Origin: Defluviicoccus vanus
GTDB lineage: Bacteria; Pseudomonadota; Alphaproteobacteria; Rhodospirillales; Defluviicoccaceae
Assembly (NCBI RefSeq): GCF_014672695.1
Contig: NZ_CP053923.1
Location: 216,367-225,852, forward strand
Direction: 5' to 3'
Length of the DNA stretch: 9,486 nt
The notes under the pieces are model-generated. The model had not been told where the DNA came from. It made no database searches and worked only from the letters and a program-made list of their open reading frames with translations. Positions 1 to 5,475 of this stretch are shown piece by piece. Both the position numbers and the translations under genes were made by a program. How positions within the stretch are numbered: the stretch's first letter is position 1; each line of letters begins with the position of its first letter.

Positions 1-906
1 CTCCCGGTCGACGAGCTCGGCAATGGCGGCAAAGTACTCGTTCAACATCGTCATCAGCACCTGCGGCTCGAGCTGTTCGGAAATGGTGGAGAACTTCTCG
101 ATGTCGCAGAACAGCACCGTTGCCGTCGTAACCTCGGCGTCGCCCGGCTGGATCTCCCGGTCGGCGGCGCGCACCAGGGTGGCCACCTCGGGGGCAACGA
201 AGCGGGTGAGGTCGCTGGCAACCGTCAGATCGATGACGCTGCGGATGACAAGGCGCCGGGCGCGCACCAGCGCCAGGGCGAGGATGCCGGTCACAACCAG
301 AATGGTGATGATCTTGTCTACCTCGCCACCGATGAGGATGCGGTTGGAGGTCAGGTAGCTGACGTAGTCGCGGGTGATCTCGCTGCCCGGGCCACTGGCG
401 GCAATGGCGAGGATGACGAGGCAGAGCCACCCCGCCGCGGCGGCGAGACCGACGGCGACGAGCGACGTCGCGTCAAACCGCAGCGCCCGCAGGGCAATGA
501 AAATAAACATATAGAGAAGCGTCGGCGCCTTCAGCGAGAACGACGGCGGCTGACCATACTGCTTGTGGAAGCTCCAGATCAGCCCCAGCAGCAGGGCGAT
601 ATCCACAAGGGATGAGCCAATCAGGTACCAGTCGGGCAGGCGGAAGCTGTAGGCACAGCGGAGCCGAAGCAGGGATACCAGGAGGAAGGCGCTCAGCACA
701 TAGGGCACCGGCGTGAAGGCCATCCCGTCCGGTGGCTTCGGCGAGATCAGGTAGAGAGCGATAAAGAAGCTGATCAGCAGCAGCTGCGCCCAGCCGATGA
801 GGATCTCCGACTGGTCCTGCTGCCGTTCGATGGCGAGGCGCACCCGTTCCGGCAGCTGCCGGGTCGTGCGCGCACCAACCATGAAGCGGGATATGCGCTT
901 CCACAT
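1..906 (-). CDS. Membrane-anchored class III adenylate/guanylate cyclase, 3' part cut by window edge
   Basis: Predicted to make a cyclic nucleotide (cAMP or cGMP) from ATP or GTP at the cytoplasmic face of the inner membrane. The 302 visible codons start at ATG 906-904, with GGAGG at 917-913 and a 6-nt spacer. Six hydrophobic stretches lie near residues 35-55, 66-84, 93-112, 128-142, 147-171 and 197-215, followed by basic RARR. The segment LTRFVAPEVATLV (about 233-245) is typical of the stretch just before a class III cyclase domain. The catalytic domain begins near 257; FCDIEKFSTISEQ carries the first metal-binding aspartate (D268) in the usual D-I-x-x-F-[ST] setting. The second metal aspartate, the substrate-specifying residues and the transition-state Asn/Arg lie beyond the edge, so cAMP versus cGMP and activity cannot be judged. 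The membrane part resembles none of the named sensor modules I know (CHASE2, HAMP, MASE). It lies 307 bp downstream of the STAND gene on the same strand, with its own candidate promoter. Confidence 0.9.
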   Translation of the reverse strand, partial: MWKRISRFMVGARTTRQLPERVRLAIERQQDQSEILIGWAQLLLISFFIALYLISPKPPDGMAFTPVPYVLSAFLLVSLLRLRCAYSFRLPDWYLIGSSLVDIALLLGLIWSFHKQYGQPPSFSLKAPTLLYMFIFIALRALRFDATSLVAVGLAAAAGWLCLVILAIAASGPGSEITRDYVSYLTSNRILIGGEVDKIITILVVTGILALALVRARRLVIRSVIDLTVASDLTRFVAPEVATLVRAADREIQPGDAEVTTATVLFCDIEKFSTISEQLEPQVLMTMLNEYFAAIAELVDRE

Positions 907-1213
907 CGTCCCCCTCCCGCCGGGTCGGGATCAACCGACCGACCGACCCGAGATTCCACGTCATCTTTACCGCATTTGTCCATCGCTTGCTGTGCACACA
1001 TGCGTGTGATCGGTAACTGCCACGTTTCGGCCTGGTGAACGCCGGCTGGCGTGCGGTTTAATATGTGCTAAGCGGCGGAAACGATGCTGTTTCCTGGGCC
1101 TGCCGGCCGGGTCGCGGCAAAAATGTCGTCATTTGTCCTCAAAGCGTCTCCCCGATAGCCGATGGCACACCGTCGAGGTTGTTGTAGGATTATAATCCGT
1201 TGATTCGGTCCGG
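907..1213. other. Intergenic gap / predicted long 5' leader of the cyclase gene
   Basis: This is a 307-bp gap between two minus-strand genes with no convincing protein gene. Read on the minus strand it holds, in order: a TATAAT box inside a perfect 12-bp palindrome (1187-1198), a possible 24-codon ORF (1132-1058) preceded by GAGG, an AT-rich patch (about 1056-1070), a short near-palindrome (CACAC-4-GTGTG, 995-1008), and a GC-rich hairpin (921-950) next to the cyclase Shine-Dalgarno. No U-tract terminator for the upstream STAND gene is visible. No known riboswitch class was recognised by eye. Confidence 0.6.
921..950 (-). promoter_or_regulatory. GC-rich hairpin just upstream of the cyclase ribosome binding site
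   Basis: CGGGTCGG (921-928) and CCGACCCG (943-950) are a perfect 8-bp inverted repeat with a 14-nt loop. A shorter alternative pairs GGTCGG (923-928) with CCGACC (935-940). The right part contains three GACC/GGTC tetranucleotide copies, so several registers can pair. The stem ends 2-3 nt from the purine-rich Shine-Dalgarno tract at 918-911. A role in limiting ribosome access is inference; in GC-rich DNA such a stem can also arise by chance. Confidence 0.3.
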
Positions 1214-1217
1214 TCAA
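1189..1217 (-). promoter_or_regulatory. Candidate sigma70-type promoter reading toward the cyclase gene
   Basis: On the minus strand TTGACC (1217-1212) is followed by 17 bp and then TATAAT (1194-1189): five of six and six of six matches to the housekeeping consensus at the ideal spacing. Transcription would start near 1182, giving a leader of about 275 nt before the cyclase ATG at 906. The -35 box overlaps the TGA stop (1216-1214) of the STAND gene. The -10 box sits in the perfect palindrome GGATTATAATCC (1187-1198), which could also be an operator. The plus strand also reads TATAAT here, but has no -35 element at a suitable distance. Confidence 0.5.
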
Positions 1218-2035
1218 TCGATCAGGCGGAGGATGTGCAGCGCCCCGGACGCATCACCGGCAATGAAGAGGTGATCGCTGGCAGCGGCAACGCAGCCAAT
1301 CCCGGCATCAGCCGTAAAGCTCGCGAGGCAAGCGCCAGTCTTTAGGTCCCACAGCTTCAGCGTCTTGTCCAAGGAGCCGGAGAGCGCGCGTTGACCGTCT
1401 GGCAGCAGCGCCACCGCGGTGACCGTGGAGGCGTGGCCTTCGAAGGTGCGGAGCAGGGCGCCGGTCTGCAGGTCCCACAGCATCAACGTTCGCCCAGCGC
1501 CAGACAGCACCCGGCGGCCGTCCGGCAGCACCGCCACCGCGGTGACCCCGTTGGCGTGGCCGTCGAGGGTGCGGAGCAGGGCGCCGGTCTCCAGGTCCCA
1601 CAGCATCAACGTTCGCCCAGCGCCAGACAGCACCCGGCGGCCGTCCGGCAGCACCGCCACCGCGGTGACCCCGCCGGCGTGGCCTTCGAGGGTGCGGAGC
1701 AGGGCACCGGTCGCCAGGTCCCACAGCTTCAGCGTCTCATCCCAGGAGCTGGAGAGTGCGTGGCGGCCGTCTGGCAGCACCGCCACCGCGTTGATATGTT
1801 CGGTGTGGCCTTCGAGGGTGCGGATGATAGTACCGCTTTCCAGGTCCCACAGCATCAACGTTCGCCCAGCGCCAGACAGCACCCGGCGGCCGTCCGGCAG
1901 CACCGCCACCGCGGTGACCGAGTGGGCGTGGCCTTCGAGGGTGCGAAGCACGACGCCGGTCGTCAGGTCCCACAGCTTCAGCGTCTTGTCCCAGGAGCCG
2001 GACAGCGCGCGTTGGCCGTCCGCCAGCACCGCCAC
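1214..2035 (-). CDS. WD40 open piece B (blades 8-14) of the broken STAND gene
   Basis: The second set of WD40 repeats, ending at the true stop TGA 1216-1214 after LHILRLID. The first start is GTG 2035, inside blade 8, while homology in this frame begins at HTGSVTAVAVL (2056), so the piece has lost its beginning to the frameshift near 2059. Blades 9, 11 and 12 have the variant SGAGRTLMLWDL, one residue shorter than the SGSxDxTLKLWDL form of the other blades, and are nearly identical at DNA level. Blade 14 is divergent (FIAGDASGALHILRLID), as is common for the closing blade at a C-terminus. The seven blades would form a second propeller in tandem with piece A, as in APAF1-type proteins that have two propellers. 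Confidence 0.65.
   Translation of the reverse strand: MAVLADGQRALSGSWDKTLKLWDLTTGVVLRTLEGHAHSVTAVAVLPDGRRVLSGAGRTLMLWDLESGTIIRTLEGHTEHINAVAVLPDGRHALSSSWDETLKLWDLATGALLRTLEGHAGGVTAVAVLPDGRRVLSGAGRTLMLWDLETGALLRTLDGHANGVTAVAVLPDGRRVLSGAGRTLMLWDLQTGALLRTFEGHASTVTAVALLPDGQRALSGSLDKTLKLWDLKTGACLASFTADAGIGCVAAASDHLFIAGDASGALHILRLID
1469..1919 (-). repeat. 79-bp sequence in three identical copies inside the WD40 array
   Basis: The copies are 1469-1547, 1592-1670 and 1841-1919, with no mismatch seen by eye; the first two extend to 82 bp of identity (to 1550 and 1673). Offsets are 123 and 249 bp, so the copies are blades 12, 11 and 9, with an ordinary blade 10 between. Identity at silent sites indicates recent duplication or gene conversion. 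Confidence 0.85.
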
Positions 2036-2919
2036 CGCGGTGACCGAGCCTGTGTGGGCACAGAGATGCGGCTAACGATACCGGCCTCCAGGTCCCACAG
2101 CTTCAGCGTCTCGTCATAGGAGCCGGAGAGCGTGCGGCGGCCGTCCGGCAGCGGCGCCACCGCTGCGACACCGCCGGCGTGGCCTTCGAGGGTGCGGAGC
2201 AGGGCACCGGTCTCCAGGTCCCACAGCTTCAGCGTCTTGTCCTTGGAGCCGGAGAGCGCCCGGTGGCCGTCCGCCAGCACCGCCACCGCGTCGGCGTCGC
2301 CTTCGAGGGTGCGGAGCAGGGCGCCGGTCGCCAGATCCCACAGCTTCAGCTCCGCAGAGCCGGAGAGCGCCCGGTGGCCGTCCGCCAGCACCGCCACCGC
2401 GCTGACTCCGCCGGTGTGGCCTTCGAGGGTGCGGAGCAAGGCGCCGGTCTCCAGGTCCCACAGCTTCAGCGTCGTGTCGTCGGAGCCGGACAGTGCCCGT
2501 TTGCCGTCCGGCAGCACCGCTACCGCACTGACCCTGCCAGCGTGCCCTTTGAGAGTGCGGAGCAGGGTGCCGGTCGCCAGATCCCATAGCTTCAGCGTCG
2601 TGTCCCCAGAGCCGGTGACCGCGCAACGGCCATCCGGCAGTACCGCCACCGCTGCGACCCCGCCGGCGTGGCCTTCGAGGGTGCGGAGCAGGGCGCCGGT
2701 CTCCAGATCCCACAGCTTCAGCGTCTTGTCCAAGGAGCCGGAGAGCGCACAGCGGCCGTCCGCCAGCACCGCCACAGCGGTGACCCAGCTGGCGTGGCCT
2801 TTGAGGGTGCGGAGCAGGGCGCCGGTCTCCAGGTCCCACAGCTTCAGCGTGTTGTCCCAGGAGCCAGAGAGCGCGCGGCGTCCGTCCAGCAGCACCGCCA
2901 CCGCGTCCACACCGTACAC
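1978..2919 (-). CDS. WD40 open piece A (blades 1-7) of the broken STAND gene
   Basis: Seven WD40 repeats with the consensus H-x(4-5)-V-x-A-V-A-V-L-x-D-G-x-x-A-L-S-G-S-x-D-x-T-L-K-L-W-D-L-x-T-G. The frame is continuous with homology from about 2952 (RTLEGHASGF) although the first usable start is GTG 2919, with no good ribosome binding site, so it is a piece and not a gene. Blade 1 carries extra residues (ASGFGVYGVD). Blade 5 lacks two residues before LKLWD, and blade 6 lacks three at its start (LEGDADAVAVL); both changes keep the frame. After LWDLEAGIVSRIS near 2065 the frame leaves homology and runs 30 codons to the stop at 1978. Seven repeats are enough for one closed propeller, the usual ligand-sensing part of STAND proteins. 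Confidence 0.65.
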   Translation of the reverse strand: MYGVDAVAVLLDGRRALSGSWDNTLKLWDLETGALLRTLKGHASWVTAVAVLADGRCALSGSLDKTLKLWDLETGALLRTLEGHAGGVAAVAVLPDGRCAVTGSGDTTLKLWDLATGTLLRTLKGHAGRVSAVAVLPDGKRALSGSDDTTLKLWDLETGALLRTLEGHTGGVSAVAVLADGHRALSGSAELKLWDLATGALLRTLEGDADAVAVLADGHRALSGSKDKTLKLWDLETGALLRTLEGHAGGVAAVAPLPDGRRTLSGSYDETLKLWDLEAGIVSRISVPTQARSPRWRCWRTANARCPAPGTRR

Positions 2920-4685
2920 TCCAAAGCCACTAGCGTGGCCTTCGAGGGTGCGATCAACGAGCCGCCCGGCGGCGTGAGCACGGTTGTTTGCGGTGAGAGC
3001 CAGGGGCGTGGTGCCTCGCGCTCAATCCGGTCGACCACCGCCATAAGGGCCGGACGCTCGATCCCACGCAGCCTGCCGGTGAGTTGCGAAGGGAGCTGAT
3101 CGGGCTGCTTCGCCAACACATGTGCCGACAATCGAAGCGCCTGCTGGATGAGGCGTAGGTCTTCGTCGCCCGGCAGGCGGTCGTAATCGGCCAACAGGGC
3201 GTTGATGTCGGTTGCGGCCAGCTTCGCGGCGAGCCAGCGGTAATCGAGGAGGAGGGCGCGCAGTTCGCCCTCCCAGCCGGCGGCGAGGAGGTGGTCGGCG
3301 AGGCGGGGCCAGAGGTAGGGGTCGTCTATCGAAAGCCGCGCCCAGGCGGCGCCGATCTCGTCGCGGTAGGCGTCGATGAGTGCCCGATGGGGTGCGCGGG
3401 GGTCGTCGGCGTTGAGGCGGAGGAAGTCGTACTGCAGGTCATGGAACCCGACTGCCGCCGCGTCGCCCTCACCCGCGAGCGACAGCAGCGCCTTGCTGGC
3501 AAAGGTTTGCAGCAGCTTGCGGCTTGTGTGCGGTTCGAGGCCGGCGGTCTGCCGCCACAGCCTGGCGACGGCGGCGACCGGCAGCGGCACATCCTCCAGC
3601 GCTACCGCCAGTTCGCCGTAGCGCGTCGCCTGATCCTCGGGAAGTGCTTCAACGCTGGCGCGCAATGACTTGAAAACGCTGCCGTATGGGTGATCGAGGA
3701 ATTCCAGGTCACCCTGCTTCAGCGCAGCGAGGACGTCGGTCCAGATGCGCCCGTCCTTCACCTGCGCCCCGGCCAGCGCAAGGGCCAGCGGCAGGCAACC
3801 GCATTCCTTCGCCACCGCTTTCGCAGCGTCCGGCAGCGCATCCCGGTCCTGCCCGCTCCAGTTGGCGAGCAACTGCAGCGCCTGATCTTCGCCCAACACA
3901 TCGAGCGATACCTCCCTGGCGCCGAGTGCGGTCAGCAGGCTGGCGTCCCGCGTCGTCGTCAGCAACCGGCCGCGCGGACCCGCCACCGCCAGCGGCGCCG
4001 CGTGTTCCAGACGCCAGATGTCGTCGAGGACGATCAGCGCCGCCCGGTCCTTGAACAGATCGAGCAGTACGCGCTGGCCGGCACCCGCATCGGCGAACGC
4101 CGGCTCGCTGCCGCTCAGCATCCGCCACAGCGACGCTTGCAGCGGCAACAGGTCCGGCGTCTGCCCCAGGGTCAGCCAGAAGATGCCGTCAGGAAAGGCG
4201 GCGCGCACGTCGTCATCGTGGGCGAGGGTGACGGCGAGTTCGGTCTTGCCGATGCCGCCCATGCCGTGCAGACCGATCGCCATCTCGCCGCTGCCCGGGC
4301 GGCTGGCGGTGATACCGACACTTGGGCCGTCGCTTGCCAGGAGGATGCCCTTGACGCGGCCGAGATCGTCATCGCGGGGGACGAAGTTGGGTTTCTGCTC
4401 CGGCACGCCGTGCAGCGCCGCCAGTTCGGCTTCCGGTAGCGTAGCCGCCGCCGGCGCGTCGCCCAGCCTGATCTTGATCTTGGGAAGGGCAATCCGCTGC
4501 CAGACAGCGAGGGCCGCAATCGTGCCGCCCACCGCCGCCAGGCCGGCGATGAGGCTAATTCCGCCACCCGATAGCGCCGCTATCGCCCCGGTGGCGATGG
4601 ATCCCACCGCGCCGCCGGCGATGGTCTCCATCCGTGTCTGCAGTGTCGTTCCCGATGCTGGTGCCGGTGCGGGCAGCGGGTGCAT
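2844..4685 (-). CDS. NB-ARC ATPase open piece of the broken STAND gene
   Basis: This is the central, nucleotide-binding module. Its frame stays open upstream to 5288, but only the part from about 4718 on looks like real protein; the left boundary given is its first sensible ATG (4685), which has no Shine-Dalgarno. In order: Pro/Ala linker; hydrophobic glycine-rich segment (4622-4500); Walker A GMGGIGKT (4265-4242); Walker B LIVLDDIW (4037-4014); sensor-like LLTTTRD (3965-3945, RNBS-B type); CGCLPLALAL (about 3800-3771), the GLPLA-like winged-helix boundary; then a helical region with FHDLQYDFLR. All key P-loop residues are present. Homology ends at GGSLI (about 2954), where the WD40 sequence continues in the -1 frame; the last 36 codons to the stop at 2844 are out of frame. 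Adaptor role in an oligomeric signalling protein is inferred from the STAND family. Confidence 0.7.
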   Translation of the reverse strand: MHPLPAPAPASGTTLQTRMETIAGGAVGSIATGAIAALSGGGISLIAGLAAVGGTIAALAVWQRIALPKIKIRLGDAPAAATLPEAELAALHGVPEQKPNFVPRDDDLGRVKGILLASDGPSVGITASRPGSGEMAIGLHGMGGIGKTELAVTLAHDDDVRAAFPDGIFWLTLGQTPDLLPLQASLWRMLSGSEPAFADAGAGQRVLLDLFKDRAALIVLDDIWRLEHAAPLAVAGPRGRLLTTTRDASLLTALGAREVSLDVLGEDQALQLLANWSGQDRDALPDAAKAVAKECGCLPLALALAGAQVKDGRIWTDVLAALKQGDLEFLDHPYGSVFKSLRASVEALPEDQATRYGELAVALEDVPLPVAAVARLWRQTAGLEPHTSRKLLQTFASKALLSLAGEGDAAAVGFHDLQYDFLRLNADDPRAPHRALIDAYRDEIGAAWARLSIDDPYLWPRLADHLLAAGWEGELRALLLDYRWLAAKLAATDINALLADYDRLPGDEDLRLIQQALRLSAHVLAKQPDQLPSQLTGRLRGIERPALMAVVDRIEREAPRPWLSPQTTVLTPPGGSLIAPSKATLVALECTVWTRWRCCWTDAARSLAPGTTR

Positions 4686-5284
4686 CGGCGCAGGCGTGGG
4701 GGTTGACGTGTCATCGGTTCCCTTGCCGCCGCGTCGGCCTGCCGCGTGGCAGTCTCCAGCCAGTCCCCTCCGGCGCCGCCGGTCAGGGTCTCCTGCGGTC
4801 TCGCTGCCGTTTCCTGTGCCGTCCCCGCCGCTTCGGCGATCTTCTTGACGATCGCCACCAGGGCGGCGTTGCGATCGGGCCTTTTCAGCTTGTCCAGCGG
4901 CCGCTGCGGATCGCGTCCCCATTGCAGCTCGGCGAAGCGGGTGATGGAGGGATCGACCGAGCTGATGGGAATCGCGACGATGGTGACCTCGCCGGCAGCG
5001 GCGGCGGCGAGCAGCGGTGGCAGTTCCTCCGCGTCGATGAAGTCGGAGGCGAGGAAGTTGGGACTGACGAGGCAGACGCCGATGCGGGTGCGTGCTAGCG
5101 CCGTAGTTATTTCCCGTCGCCAAGTGTCGCCGACGCGGATGTAGGGGTCGCTCCACTCCTGCAGCTTTCCTTGCCGCACGTAAGGCTTGAGGATGATCCG
5201 CAGATGGCCGAGCCAGGGCGGCTCGTCCGCATGGCTGTAGCTGATGAAGACCAGATCCCGCGTCGATGCCGGGCCGTCCGCCAT
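4580..5284 (-). CDS. TIR-domain open piece of the broken STAND gene
   Basis: Reads 234 codons from ATG 5284 to a stop at 4580. The first ~155 residues are a bacterial TIR domain: strand A with box 1 LVFISYSHAD (11-20), WSDPYIRVGDTWRREI (44-59, the usual BB-loop region and G-D-x-W motif), and SPNFLASDFIDAEELPPLL (74-92), where E87 (or E86) sits where TIR NADases carry their catalytic glutamate. Later segments TIVAIPI and FAELQW complete the fold. The family cleaves NAD+ or makes signalling nucleotides from it; activity here is inferred. From about residue 175 the frame becomes arginine/proline/histidine-rich nonsense, while the -1 frame carries a plausible linker (TDDTSTPTPAP), so homology leaves this frame between about 4800 and 4700. 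If expressed as is, it would be a free TIR domain with a junk tail of about 50 residues. Confidence 0.65.
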   Translation of the reverse strand: MADGPASTRDLVFISYSHADEPPWLGHLRIILKPYVRQGKLQEWSDPYIRVGDTWRREITTALARTRIGVCLVSPNFLASDFIDAEELPPLLAAAAAGEVTIVAIPISSVDPSITRFAELQWGRDPQRPLDKLKRPDRNAALVAIVKKIAEAAGTAQETAARPQETLTGGAGGDWLETATRQADAAAREPMTRQPPRLRRCTRCPHRHQHRERHCRHGWRPSPAARWDPSPPGR

Positions 5285-5475
5285 CCACGATCCCCCGTTT
5301 GCGCCTTGCGTCCGTAACCGTAGCAACGGTAATCGACGGCGGCGAGCCCCAATCGGCGCGGGAGAAGCGCCTCAGTTCTTGCCACCCGCGGCTGATTGCG
5401 CTTTGCTGACAATCACCAATTGCATTGTGTCACACTAACCCGTTTGGGGGCGGTGGCCGTGGGCGGGAGGGACGA
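5285..5475. other. Divergent intergenic region between STAND and TAXI genes
   Basis: These 191 bp must hold the promoters of both divergent genes. A less GC-rich patch around 5391-5440 is the best place for promoter elements, but no -35/-10 pair with good spacing stands out on either strand. A small inverted repeat, ACCGT-4-ACGGT (about 5316-5329), lies upstream of the STAND start. GGGAGG at 5465-5470 is the ribosome binding site of the TAXI gene. Confidence 0.5.
5465..5470 (+). promoter_or_regulatory. Shine-Dalgarno deciding the TAXI gene start
   Basis: GGGAGG lies 5 nt before ATG 5476 and 11 nt before a second in-frame ATG at 5482. It supports 5476 over the upstream TTG at 5425, which has no purine tract before it and would displace the signal peptide from the N-terminus. 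Confidence 0.6.

Larger units (their letters stand above)
1217..2952 (-). repeat. Array of 14 WD40-coding repeats, unit about 126 bp
   Basis: The DNA repeats with a period of 126 bp (42 codons), with 123-bp units where the SGAGRTLMLWD variant occurs and shorter units at blades 5 and 6. On the plus strand each unit shows the landmarks CAGGTCCCACAGCTTCAGCG and GTGGCCTTCGAGGGTGCGGA. High similarity between units over both conserved and silent positions points to recent amplification or gene conversion. The array also makes alignment and assembly errors likely here. Confidence 0.85.
1214..5284 (-). pseudogene. TIR - NB-ARC - WD40 STAND NTPase with three frameshifts
   Basis: A single ancestral gene is inferred because TIR, NB-ARC and WD40 parts follow each other on one strand in the order of known bacterial STAND proteins, with no room for separate gene starts. 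Restoring three single bases gives about 1357 residues: TIR (about 8-155), linker, glycine-rich hydrophobic segment (about 221-262), NB-ARC ATPase (Walker A near 340, Walker B near 416), helical region to about 770, propeller A (about 778-1076) and propeller B (about 1077-1357). Known members of this class sense a trigger through the repeats, oligomerise with ATP, and fire the effector domain; TIR effectors in bacteria usually cleave NAD+. The start chosen is ATG 5284 (MADGPASTRD), with GGGGGA about 7 nt upstream; ATG 5326 would add 14 residues. Breaks: one between about 4700 and 4800, one near 2952, one near 2059, each a missing base. Without recoding only the TIR piece with a scrambled tail would be made. 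True decay and sequencing error cannot be separated here. Confidence 0.75.

Noticed and set aside
991..1008. CRP/FNR-like site (TGTGCACACATGCGTGTGA)
   Set aside because: The half-sites do not have the required spacing of a CRP site; it is a short GT/CA-rich near-palindrome.
1191..1196. Plus-strand TATAAT as a promoter antisense to the WD40 gene
   Set aside because: No -35-like element lies 16-18 bp upstream (the bases there read CACCGT).
1217..2952. CRISPR-like or satellite repeat array
   Set aside because: Units are about 126 bp, contiguous, coding and keep a WD40 protein pattern; there are no spacers.
1391..3099. Long plus-strand open frames with repeated VAFEGAEQGAGLQVPQ-type protein
   Set aside because: They are the antisense of the WD40 repeats; periodicity of the real gene keeps the opposite frames open.
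4720..5288. Upstream extension of the NB-ARC frame from ATG 5288
   Set aside because: This stretch is arginine/histidine-rich nonsense antiparallel in quality to the clear TIR sequence in the neighbouring frame, so it is a shadow of the TIR gene.
5426..5436. TGTGTCACACT as a CRP-type operator of the TAXI gene
   Set aside because: The arms TGTG and CACA are separated by one base, not by the spacing known for CRP.
5425..5475. Upstream in-frame TTG start for the TAXI protein adding 17 residues
   Set aside because: There is no ribosome binding site, and the added glycine/arginine stretch would bury the signal peptide; ATG 5476 has GGGAGG at 5 nt.
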